NCBI RefSeq assembly: GCF_001936335.1
Contig: NZ_CP018888.1
Span: 930,001 to 994,000, forward strand
Direction: 5' to 3'
DNA length: 64,000 nucleotides
Source: Amylolactobacillus amylophilus DSM 20533 = JCM 1125
GTDB taxonomy: Bacteria; Bacillota; Bacilli; Lactobacillales; Lactobacillaceae
Of this stretch, positions 1-7,468 are shown piece by piece (the first letter of the stretch is position 1; every line of letters begins with the position of its first letter). The notes beneath the pieces were generated by a model. It was not told the origin of the DNA. It made no database searches and was given only the letters and a program-made list of their open reading frames with translations. The position numbers and the translations under genes are program-made.

Positions 1-693
1 CTAGCAGATCGGGGAGTTGAGCTGACAGACCAAAAGGTCACTCAATTCCAGCAATACTTTAAATTCCTGGTAGAGACGAACGAACACGTCAATCTCACCG
101 CCATTACAGCTGAAGAGGACGTGTACTTGAAGCACTTTCTTGACTCGATTCTACCTCTATTGGAACTACCAGCAGCATTTGTGCAAAACGCACGGGTAAT
201 CGACATTGGTGCTGGGGCTGGCTTTCCATCGCTACCAATCAAGATTCTCCGTCCGGACTTAACCGTGACAATCGTGGACTCACTCAACAAAAGAATTAAG
301 TTCTTAGGTGATCTAGTGATTATGCTCAGCCTGGACAACGTGGAACTCGTCCACGGACGTGCCGAGGATGTGGGGCAGGATCGTCGCTACCGGGAGAAAT
401 ACGACTTAGTGACGGCGCGCGCAGTTGCGCGGCTGAATACGCTCAGTGAATATTGCCTGCCGTTTGCTAAAGTTGGTGGTGCGTTCGTGGCCCTAAAGGG
501 GCCACGTGGTGAGTCTGAGTTACAGGATTCAGCAACGGCGATTGCTAAATTGGGTGGTAAGTTGCGCACCAATCAGGTTGTGACTTTACCAGAGACCGCT
601 GAACAGAGAATGTTGACGGTAATCGATAAGGTCAAGGCGACACCAAAGAAATATCCCCGCCAAGCAGGGATGCCTAACAAGAAACCATTATAA
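1..693 (+). CDS. rsmG: 16S rRNA (guanine527-N7)-methyltransferase RsmG, 5' end outside the window
   Basis: SAM-dependent enzyme that methylates G527 of 16S rRNA in the cytoplasm. The reading frame is open from base 1, so the gene enters from the left edge. About 230 residues are visible against a usual length near 240, so only some ten residues are missing. The N-terminal part shows the family pattern of a QFQQYF helix followed by NLTAIT and then YLKHFLDS. The SAM-binding loop VIDIGAGAGFPSLP follows at about visible residues 67-80. A GTG at 121 could be taken as a start but would cut off the conserved NLTAIT segment. The gene is followed directly by a tandem repeat array and then noc, the usual order near the chromosomal origin. 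Confidence 0.95.
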   Translation, partial: LADRGVELTDQKVTQFQQYFKFLVETNEHVNLTAITAEEDVYLKHFLDSILPLLELPAAFVQNARVIDIGAGAGFPSLPIKILRPDLTVTIVDSLNKRIKFLGDLVIMLSLDNVELVHGRAEDVGQDRRYREKYDLVTARAVARLNTLSEYCLPFAKVGGAFVALKGPRGESELQDSATAIAKLGGKLRTNQVVTLPETAEQRMLTVIDKVKATPKKYPRQAGMPNKKPL

Positions 694-978
694 ACAAGTA
701 GCGCCACAAGCTGGTAAGGCCCTGAGCACTTACGAAGGCAATAAAGCGTGAAACGCTGCGATTGGCCAGTAAGGTGAAGGGGACTAGCTTGTGAAACACA
801 ATTAAACAAGTAGCGCCACAAGCTGGTAAGGCCCTGAGCACTTACGAAGGCAATAAAGCGTGAAACGCTGCGATTGGCCAGTAAGGTGGAGGGGACTAGC
901 TTGTGAAACACAATTAAACAAGTAGCGCCACAAGCTGGTAAGGCCCTGAGCACTTACGAAGACAATGAAGCGTGAAAC
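692..978 (+). repeat. 112-bp tandem repeat array, about 2.6 copies
   Basis: The block beginning AAGTAGCG occurs at 696, 808 and 920, an exact period of 112 bp. The first two units are almost identical and the third is cut off near 978. Each full unit carries an outer inverted repeat, CACAAGCT with AGCTTGTG, and an inner hairpin AGCG-TGAAA-CGCT. The array starts right at the rsmG stop codon and ends just before the noc ribosome binding site, so it would be transcribed. A diverged array with the same period and matching helix positions lies at 40484-40780. Long minus-strand frames through the repeat only reflect its periodicity. Confidence 0.9.
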
Positions 979-1015
979 TAGAATAACAATGGATTTAGAG
1001 GAGTAATTGATAAAT

Positions 1016-1861
1016 ATGGCCATTTCATTTTTTGGCAATCGGCACCAGAAGACATCAGATGATAAAAAAATTCAGAATATCGAACTGAACAGAATTATCC
1101 CAAACAAGTTTCAGCCCAGGAAGAACTTCACTTACGAGGCAATTGACGAGTTGGCCGCTACTTTGAAGGAACATGGCTTACTCCAGCCAATCATCCTGCG
1201 CGAATTCAAAGATGGTGAATATGAGATTATTGCTGGTGAACGCCGTTTTCGGGCGGCAAGTCAGCTTAAATGGGAGACCATCCCGGCAATTGTTGAGGTC
1301 ATGGATGATCAAAAAGCCGCGGCTTTCGCCCTGATTGAGAATCTGCAACGAGAAAACCTCAATCCAATTGATGAAGCTAAAGCCTATCAATCCTTAATGG
1401 AACTTGATAAGTCGACTCAAACTGAGTTAGCTGAGGCGGTTGGTAAGTCGCAAAGCTATGTGGCAAACAAGCTGAGGCTGTTGAAGCTTGAGCCTCATGT
1501 GCAGGCGTACCTCGTCTCTGGCGAGATTAGCCAGCGCCACGGCCGGGAACTCTTGAAGCTCACACCTGACCTCCAGGAGACGGCGCTTTCGACCATTGTG
1601 AAAAACGGCCTCAGCGTGGCTGAGACCGAGAAATTGGTGCAACAATTAATTTCGCAGAAAAACAATCAGGTCAAGGAAACCCAAGTAGCAGATAAGGTTA
1701 AGAAAAAGATCACGGGCAAGACCAGCCGCGATTTAAAGGTGCCAATCAATACCATCAAGAAGACGATTAAGTTGGTGGAAGATTCTGGTACTAAGGTTAA
1801 GATTAGCGAAAATCAGACGGATCAGAAATACACAATTACAATCGAATTGTTGAAGGATTAA
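1016..1861 (+). CDS. noc: Nucleoid occlusion protein Noc (ParB family)
   Basis: DNA-binding ParB-family protein of 281 residues that in Bacillus blocks division over the nucleoid. The ParB N-terminal domain shows the GERRFRAA box and the ENLQRENLNP motif, followed by a helix-turn-helix around AVGKSQSYVANKLRLL. The name Noc rather than ParB rests on position (between rsmG and soj) and on a second, better ParB match downstream of soj. The ATG at 1016 is chosen; AGAGGAG lies at 997-1003. A TTG at 1007 is in frame but only 3 bases from that site. The stop codon overlaps the first possible soj start, so the two are probably translated together. Confidence 0.88.
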   Translation: MAISFFGNRHQKTSDDKKIQNIELNRIIPNKFQPRKNFTYEAIDELAATLKEHGLLQPIILREFKDGEYEIIAGERRFRAASQLKWETIPAIVEVMDDQKAAAFALIENLQRENLNPIDEAKAYQSLMELDKSTQTELAEAVGKSQSYVANKLRLLKLEPHVQAYLVSGEISQRHGRELLKLTPDLQETALSTIVKNGLSVAETEKLVQQLISQKNNQVKETQVADKVKKKITGKTSRDLKVPINTIKKTIKLVEDSGTKVKISENQTDQKYTITIELLKD

Positions 1862-1872
1862 TGGAGAACAGT

Positions 1873-2637
1873 ATGGTGCACATAATTTCAGTTGCAAATC
1901 AAAAGGGGGGCGTTGGCAAAACAACGACTACCATCAATCTTGGCGCCAGTCTAGCGGCTGTGGGCAAGAGAGTACTCATTATTGATATCGACCCCCAAGG
2001 AAATGCTACGAGTGGACTCGGAATTGCTAAAGCAGAAGTGGACAAGGATGTCTATAATGTCCTGGTCGATGAAATTCCGATTAAGGAGACGATCCATCAC
2101 ACCAGCCGCAAAAATCTAGACATCGTGCCAGCCACGATTCAGCTGGCCGGTGCCGAGATGGAGCTGACATCACTCATGGCCCGCGAGACTAGGTTGAAGC
2201 AGAGCATCGATGAGATTGAGAATGATTATGACTATATTCTGATTGATTGCCCACCTTCACTTGGACAGCTTTCCATCAACGCGTTCACAGCCAGCAACTC
2301 AATTCTCATTCCTGTACAGAGTGAATTCTACGCCCTCGAAGGTCTGAGCCAACTCCTGAACTCGATCCGTTTGGTGCAGAAGCATTTCAATAAAAACCTG
2401 GGTGTTGAGGGTGTACTATTGACGATGCTCGATGCTCGGACGAATCTTGGTGCCGAAGTTGTAAATGAAGTTAAAAATTATTTTGGTGACAAGGTCTACG
2501 AAACAATTATTCCGCGGATTACTAAACTGGCAGAGGCGCCAAGTTACGGTAAGCCAATCATTGATTATGATCCAAAGTCTCGCGGAGCGGTTGTCTATCA
2601 AGAACTAGCAAGTGAGGTCTTAGCAGCTAATGACTAA
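1873..2637 (+). CDS. parA: Chromosome partitioning ATPase Soj/ParA
   Basis: Walker-type ATPase of about 254 residues that works with ParB in chromosome segregation and initiation control. The deviant Walker A motif KGGVGKTTT sits about ten residues from the N terminus, and the IDIDPQGNAT and DYILIDCPPS motifs of the ParA family are present. I prefer the ATG at 1873, which has GGAG at 1863-1866 in front. The ATG at 1861 overlaps the noc stop, has no good ribosome binding site and would add four residues. The 3' end overlaps parB by 8 bases, giving a noc-soj-parB operon. Confidence 0.93.
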   Translation: MVHIISVANQKGGVGKTTTTINLGASLAAVGKRVLIIDIDPQGNATSGLGIAKAEVDKDVYNVLVDEIPIKETIHHTSRKNLDIVPATIQLAGAEMELTSLMARETRLKQSIDEIENDYDYILIDCPPSLGQLSINAFTASNSILIPVQSEFYALEGLSQLLNSIRLVQKHFNKNLGVEGVLLTMLDARTNLGAEVVNEVKNYFGDKVYETIIPRITKLAEAPSYGKPIIDYDPKSRGAVVYQELASEVLAAND

Positions 2638-3505
2638 TAAGAAAACAAAAAATACGGGACTTGGTCGTGGGATTGACGCACTTTTTGCAGATATTAACAA
2701 CGTGGACGATATCGAAAACGTGGAAGATTTAGATATCGAAAAGGTACGACCTAATCCCTACCAACCACGGAAGACGTTCGATGAGACGAGTCTACGAGAA
2801 CTGGCCGACTCGATTAAAGAAAATGGCGTTTTTCAGCCGATTATCGTGCGTAAGAGCGTTAACGGCTTCGAGATTATTTCCGGTGAGCGGCGCTACCGTG
2901 CCAGCAAATTAGCGAAGAAGAAGACTGTCCCAGGCATCGTGCGTGAGATGGAAGAAGCAGAGATGATGGAAATTGCCGTCATCGAGAACCTCCAGCGTGA
3001 GGACCTGAATCCGCTAGAAGAGGCGCAGGCGTACGATATGCTCCAGAAGAACCTCGGTCTAACGCAGGAACAGGTTTCTAAGCGTCTGGGTAAGAGTCGG
3101 CCGTACATCGCTAACTACTTGCGGCTGCTGACCTTGCCAGCTAGGACCAAAAAGTTGCTCCAAGAGGGTAAACTATCAATGGGCCAGGCGAGAACGTTGC
3201 TGGGTCTGAAGAAGAAGACGCAAATTGATGAGCTGGCACAGAAAACGGTTAAGGAAGAACTGACCGTCCGCCAGCTGGAAGCTATCGTTAGTCGCTTGAA
3301 TACCGATGGCGGTGCAGTCAAAAAGGCGACGAAGGTCGTTAAATCGCCATTCGTTCGTGCAAGTGAGGCTAAACTGGTTGATAAGTTTGGTACACAGGTC
3401 AATATTACTGAATCCAAGAAAGGGGCCGGCAAGCTGGCCATTGATTTCGCCTCAACAGAGGATCTTAACCGGATTTTGGATATCCTAGGTATTTCATTAG
3501 ATTAG
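2630..3505 (+). CDS. parB: Chromosome partitioning protein ParB (Spo0J)
   Basis: Centromere-binding partner of Soj, 291 residues. It opens with the typical GLGRGIDALFAD segment of ParB/Spo0J and has the RPNPYQPRKTF, GERRYRA and ENLQREDLNP motifs, then the helix-turn-helix RLGKSRPYIANYLRLL and a C-terminal dimerisation region. The start overlaps the soj 3' end. I found no convincing full parS site in the window. The next gene, DUF951, starts 8 bases downstream, so transcription may run on. Confidence 0.93.
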   Translation: MTNKKTKNTGLGRGIDALFADINNVDDIENVEDLDIEKVRPNPYQPRKTFDETSLRELADSIKENGVFQPIIVRKSVNGFEIISGERRYRASKLAKKKTVPGIVREMEEAEMMEIAVIENLQREDLNPLEEAQAYDMLQKNLGLTQEQVSKRLGKSRPYIANYLRLLTLPARTKKLLQEGKLSMGQARTLLGLKKKTQIDELAQKTVKEELTVRQLEAIVSRLNTDGGAVKKATKVVKSPFVRASEAKLVDKFGTQVNITESKKGAGKLAIDFASTEDLNRILDILGISLD

Positions 3506-3512
3506 GTGACGT

Positions 3513-3767
3513 ATGTTTAATTTAGGTGATACAGTCAAAATGAAGAAGCCCCATGCATGCGGTGCAAACAACTGGGAGGTTATTCGCCTGGGTGCAGACA
3601 TTAAGTTGAAGTGCATGGGATGTGGTCACATCGTGATGCTGCCACGCAGCGCCTTTGTCAAAAAAATGAAGGAAGTATTGTTGAGCGGGGATGCGGCGAA
3701 GAATGCTAATCCCGAAAACTACGTTGATGTGGCTAAGAAACGTCCAGATCAAATTGAAGGAGTTTAG
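3513..3767 (+). CDS. DUF951 family protein
   Basis: Small conserved Firmicutes protein of 84 residues. It begins with FNLGDTVKMKKPHACG and holds a second CMGCGHIVMLPR segment; the four cysteines in Cys-X-X-Cys-like positions suggest metal binding, which is inference. The family is typically found between parB and ychF, as here, and ychF starts only 3 bases after the stop. The biochemical role is not known to me. Confidence 0.9.
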   Translation: MFNLGDTVKMKKPHACGANNWEVIRLGADIKLKCMGCGHIVMLPRSAFVKKMKEVLLSGDAAKNANPENYVDVAKKRPDQIEGV

Positions 3768-3770
3768 AAA

Positions 3771-4871
3771 ATGTCTTTAACAGCAGGTATTGTTGGCCTA
3801 CCCAATGTAGGTAAGTCAACGCTTTTTAATGCGATTACTAAGGCCGGCGCCGAGATGGCGAATTATCCGTTCGCCACAATCGATCCGAATGTTGGGATGG
3901 TCGAGGTGCCAGATCAACGTTTGGCACGTATCGATGAGTTGATTCCAGCTAAGAAAATTATCAAGACCACGTTTGAGTTCACGGATATTGCGGGCTTGGT
4001 CCAAGGTGCCAGTAAGGGTGAGGGACTGGGTAACAAGTTCCTCGAGAATATCAGACAGGTTGACGCAATTGTGCACGTGGTACGGGCCTTTGACGATGAC
4101 AACATCACAACAGTTACTGGCAAGGTCGACCCGAAGGACGATATTGAAGTAATCAACTTGGAGCTTAGTCTAGCCGACCTCGATAGCGTCAACAAGCGCT
4201 ACGAACGTGTGGGCAAGATGGCGAAGACTAAGGATAAAGATGCGATGGCCGAGTATGCCGTGCTTGAGAAGATTAAACCGGTGCTCGAGGCCGGTGGCGC
4301 CGTTCGCTCGATAGAATTCAACGAGGATGAGCAGAAGATTGCGAAAGGCCTGTTCCTTTTGACGTCTAAGCCCGTGATCTATGTGGCAAATATTGCCGAG
4401 GAATCGATGGCGGATCCTGATAGCGACCCGTACTTCAAGATTGTGGCGGATTTGGCCGCAGCTGAGGGTGCAGAGGCGCTCGGTATCTCGGCTAAAACCG
4501 AAGAGGAAATTGCGACGCTAGATGACGATGAGAAGGCCGAGTTCTTGGAGGCTGAGGGTGTCACCGAGTCTGGGCTCGACCGACTGATTAAGGCCAGCTA
4601 CCACCTACTTGGTTTACAAACCTTTTTCACCGCCGGGGGCAAGGAAACAAGAGCCTGGACCTTCAAGAAAGGCATGAAAGCACCGCAGGTTGCGGGTGTA
4701 ATTCACTCTGATTTCGAGCGGGGCTTCATCCGGGCCGAGACAGTTTCGTTTGAAGATCTGGACAAGTACGGTAGCATGCAAAAGGTTAAAGAGGCCGGAC
4801 GGTTACGTCTGGAAGGTAAGGAATATGTCGTCCAAGACGGGGATATCATTGAATTTAGATTCAATGTGTAG
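3771..4871 (+). CDS. ychF: Ribosome-associated P-loop ATPase YchF/OLA1
   Basis: Obg-related translation-factor family protein of 366 residues that prefers ATP and is linked to stress responses. It starts with GIVGLPNVGKSTLFNAIT (G1), has FTDIAGLVQGASKGEGLGNKFL (G3 region; shown here in parts as DIAGLVQGA and GEGLGNKFL), a coiled-coil insertion and a C-terminal TGS domain ending in DGDIIEFRFNV. Length and order match the family. It is translated closely behind DUF951 and ahead of the DUF1129 gene. Confidence 0.96.
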   Translation: MSLTAGIVGLPNVGKSTLFNAITKAGAEMANYPFATIDPNVGMVEVPDQRLARIDELIPAKKIIKTTFEFTDIAGLVQGASKGEGLGNKFLENIRQVDAIVHVVRAFDDDNITTVTGKVDPKDDIEVINLELSLADLDSVNKRYERVGKMAKTKDKDAMAEYAVLEKIKPVLEAGGAVRSIEFNEDEQKIAKGLFLLTSKPVIYVANIAEESMADPDSDPYFKIVADLAAAEGAEALGISAKTEEEIATLDDDEKAEFLEAEGVTESGLDRLIKASYHLLGLQTFFTAGGKETRAWTFKKGMKAPQVAGVIHSDFERGFIRAETVSFEDLDKYGSMQKVKEAGRLRLEGKEYVVQDGDIIEFRFNV

Positions 4872-4880
4872 AAAAGAGGT

Positions 4881-5645
4881 ATGGGATTGGATCCAAAAGA
4901 TAAGAACAAGGCAGTTATTGAGCAACAACAAGAATTAAAGGCTAAGCAAGATTCCGCTGCCGAACAGGAAGCAAGCCTTGAGGCTGCTACACCAGAAGAG
5001 TTGCGCGGTATGTTGACCAAGAGAAATGAAGACTACGTTTTTCGGTTGGAGAAGCAGCTAAAGGAAGCAGGTCTGACCGAAGGTGATGCAAAGCTCAAGG
5101 TCAATAGCTACCTTAAGGAGATTATCGTTGCCCAAAGAAAAGGACAGCCTGCAACACATCTTTATGGTTCACCGCAGGTGAAGGCACAGGAGTTAGTTGA
5201 TCCAAGAAGCAGACAAGCAGATGAGGTCAAGTTCTGGCAGAAGGCCGTAGATAACTCGCTGTTGTACCTCGCCATCTTTTCCGCTATGTTCGGCTTAGTC
5301 GGCCTGTTTAGCAAGACCCAACAACAAATTGGTTTCATCACCATTCTGTCAGTTGGTCTCCTATTTGGTTTTCTCATGACTTATTACAACGACCTCATCA
5401 TGAGAAAGAAGGAAGATCGGCCTTCGATGTGGAAGATGATGCTCGGGGGAATCGGGATCGTGTTCTTCATCTTCTTGTGGATTACGTTAACGGAATTACC
5501 ATTCCTCCGCGTCGTTAATCCGGTACTCCCTGGCTGGGGTAGCCTGGTGATTGCGGTGCTTGCCTACCTGGGTCGGCGCTACTTCCGCGCACACTACCAC
5601 ATCACCACTTCATCGTTTGGTCCTGGACCCGGAGCTAGAAGATAA
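4881..5645 (+). CDS. DUF1129 family membrane protein
   Basis: About 254 residues. The first hundred are hydrophilic and rich in Gln, Glu and Lys (probable coiled coil); the second half has about four hydrophobic segments (roughly residues 120-140, 145-165, 185-205 and 215-235), ending in a basic, Gly/Pro-rich tail. The layout fits DUF1129, a membrane family of lactobacilli often found next to ychF. AGAGG lies close before the ATG at 4881; a TTG at 4887 has better spacing and could be the real start. No function is known. Confidence 0.82.
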   Translation: MGLDPKDKNKAVIEQQQELKAKQDSAAEQEASLEAATPEELRGMLTKRNEDYVFRLEKQLKEAGLTEGDAKLKVNSYLKEIIVAQRKGQPATHLYGSPQVKAQELVDPRSRQADEVKFWQKAVDNSLLYLAIFSAMFGLVGLFSKTQQQIGFITILSVGLLFGFLMTYYNDLIMRKKEDRPSMWKMMLGGIGIVFFIFLWITLTELPFLRVVNPVLPGWGSLVIAVLAYLGRRYFRAHYHITTSSFGPGPGARR

Positions 5646-5654
5646 ATTTTCAAT

Positions 5655-5684
5655 ATGACATTTTGTCATTATTTGTACTATACT
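5655..5684 (+). promoter_or_regulatory. Promoter with operator-like palindrome for the ABC exporter
   Basis: ATGACA (5655-5660) and TATACT (5679-5684), 18 bases apart, form a good sigma-A promoter. The -35 lies inside a perfect inverted repeat, ATGACA-TTT-TGTCAT (5655-5669), well placed for a repressor. No regulator gene is adjacent. Confidence 0.6.
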
Positions 5685-5688
5685 AAAT

Positions 5689-5717
5689 AGATAACTTTTG
5701 TGGTTATCTATTTTTTT
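5689..5717 (+). terminator. Hairpin with T-run in the exporter leader
   Basis: AGATAAC and GTTATCT pair around a 7-base loop and are followed by ATTTTTTT. It could end the ychF-DUF1129 transcript. It also begins near the predicted start of the exporter transcript, so it may act as an attenuator. The sequence does not decide between the two. Confidence 0.45.
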
Positions 5718-5739
5718 GGATAAAATTTGAGGTGTGTAC

Positions 5740-7467
5740 ATGATTAAAACGTTAATGAAATCGATAAGGCAATACAAGAAAATGTCGATTTTATCGCCGA
5801 TATTAGTGGCGAGCGAAGTGTTAGTAGAAATATTTATTCCCTTCTTGATGGCAAACATCATCGATAGCGGGATAATGAAGCAGAATTTAGATTACATCTT
5901 ACGATTAGGTTCGTTATTGATTGTAATCACAATTGTTTCGCTGGTTCTTGGGGCCGGCGCTAGCTGGGTTTCCTCTCAAGCGGGAGCCGGCTTTGCGGCT
6001 AATCTGCGGCAAGATTTATTTGCCCACATTCAGACCTTCTCTTTTACAAACATTGATAAGTTCTCCACCTCGAGCTTGGTGACACGCTTGACGACCGACA
6101 TCGCGAACATTCAGATGGCATACCAAATGCTGATTAGAATTGCGGTCCGTGCGCCGCTCATGATGATTTTCTCCGTCATCATGGCCTTTAACGTCAGTGG
6201 CGAACTGGCGTTGATTTTCGTCGTCTTGGTGCCTGTTCTGGCATTAACGCTGACGGTCATTATCAAGTCTGCATATCCACTGTTTAACCTGGTTTTCCGA
6301 CGCTATGATGTCTTAAACCGGGTAGTGCGGGAGAATGTGCGTGGTATCCGCGAAGTGAAGACTTATGTCCAAGAGGATAACGAGATTGAGAAATTTGAGG
6401 GTGCATCAGAATCCATCTTCTCAGTCTTCTCAAAGGCCCAGAAGATTGTTTCGTTAAACGCACCCACAATGCAGTTCTTTTTGAACGCAGCGGTATTGCT
6501 GGTTTCCTGGTTCGGTGCCAAGCTGATTGTCGGCGGTAGCCTGCAGACTGGTGAACTGGTCAGCATGTATGCATACTCCAATTCAATTCTCTTTAGTTTG
6601 AACATGCTCGCGATGATTATCACTCAAATTGCCATTTCTCAGGCGAGCGGACGCAGAATTGCCGAAGTGCTTCACGAGAAGTCCACAATTGAAAACCCGA
6701 CGAAGCCTGTGACGGAAGTCAGTGATGGCTCAATTAAGTTCGATCACGTTTCTTTCCATTACCTGAAGGAGGGCAAGGCGCCTGTCTTAGATGACATCAA
6801 CTTGTCGATTAAGGCCGGGGAAGTGATTGGTATTATCGGTGAGACGGGCTCTGGTAAGAGTTCACTGGTCTCGCTGATCCCAAGACTCTACGATCCAACG
6901 CAAGGCACGATTGAGGTCGGTGGCTGCAATGTCTTAACCTACGACTTAAAGACACTGCGAGATAACGTGGCCATGGTGTTGCAGAATAACGTCCTCTTCT
7001 CGGGCACGATAGCGGAGAATCTCCGTTGGGGTAATGAGAATGCGACCGATGAGGAAGTATTGGCTGCATCAAAGGTTGCCCACGCCGATGATTTCGTGCA
7101 GGAATTGCCAGACGGCTATAATACGATGATTGAGCAGGGAGGGAACAACGTCTCCGGTGGTCAGAAGCAGCGGCTAACGATTGCTCGTGCTCTTTTGAAG
7201 AAACCGAAGATTTTGATTCTTGATGACTCCACATCAGCTGTTGATACTGCTACCGAGAAGGATATTCGTGAGGCCTTGAGAACACAAATGGCTGAAACGA
7301 CGACAATCATTATTTCACAGCGAATCGTATCTATTAAAGATGCGGACGGAATTATTGTAATGAATCATGGCAAAATCGAGGATATCGGGACGCATGACGA
7401 ACTGATTGAAAGAAACGCACTTTACCATGACATCAACCAATATCAAACAGAAAAGGATGGTGAATAG
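5740..7467 (+). CDS. ABC exporter half-transporter, degenerate-site subunit
   Basis: Type IV ABC exporter subunit of 575 residues: six membrane spans in residues 1-300 and an ATPase domain behind. Walker A is GETGSGKSS and the signature is VSGGQKQR, but Walker B is followed by Asp (ILILDDSTSAVD) instead of the catalytic Glu. This is the pattern of the first subunit in heterodimeric exporters such as LmrCD, BmrCD or TM287/288. The partner follows one base after the stop. The ATG at 5740 is chosen because GAGG lies about 7 bases upstream; the GTG at 5734 is too close. The substrate is unknown; drugs or lipids are likely from the family. Confidence 0.9.
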   Translation: MIKTLMKSIRQYKKMSILSPILVASEVLVEIFIPFLMANIIDSGIMKQNLDYILRLGSLLIVITIVSLVLGAGASWVSSQAGAGFAANLRQDLFAHIQTFSFTNIDKFSTSSLVTRLTTDIANIQMAYQMLIRIAVRAPLMMIFSVIMAFNVSGELALIFVVLVPVLALTLTVIIKSAYPLFNLVFRRYDVLNRVVRENVRGIREVKTYVQEDNEIEKFEGASESIFSVFSKAQKIVSLNAPTMQFFLNAAVLLVSWFGAKLIVGGSLQTGELVSMYAYSNSILFSLNMLAMIITQIAISQASGRRIAEVLHEKSTIENPTKPVTEVSDGSIKFDHVSFHYLKEGKAPVLDDINLSIKAGEVIGIIGETGSGKSSLVSLIPRLYDPTQGTIEVGGCNVLTYDLKTLRDNVAMVLQNNVLFSGTIAENLRWGNENATDEEVLAASKVAHADDFVQELPDGYNTMIEQGGNNVSGGQKQRLTIARALLKKPKILILDDSTSAVDTATEKDIREALRTQMAETTTIIISQRIVSIKDADGIIVMNHGKIEDIGTHDELIERNALYHDINQYQTEKDGE

Positions 7468-7468
7468 C

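Noticed and set aside
692-978. CRISPR array
   Set aside because: The units are 112 bp and contiguous; there are no unique spacers and no cas genes.
573-1038. Long minus-strand frames through the 112-bp array with repeated peptide
   Set aside because: The peptide repeat is the direct result of the DNA period (112 is not a multiple of 3, so frames also shift), with no ribosome binding site.
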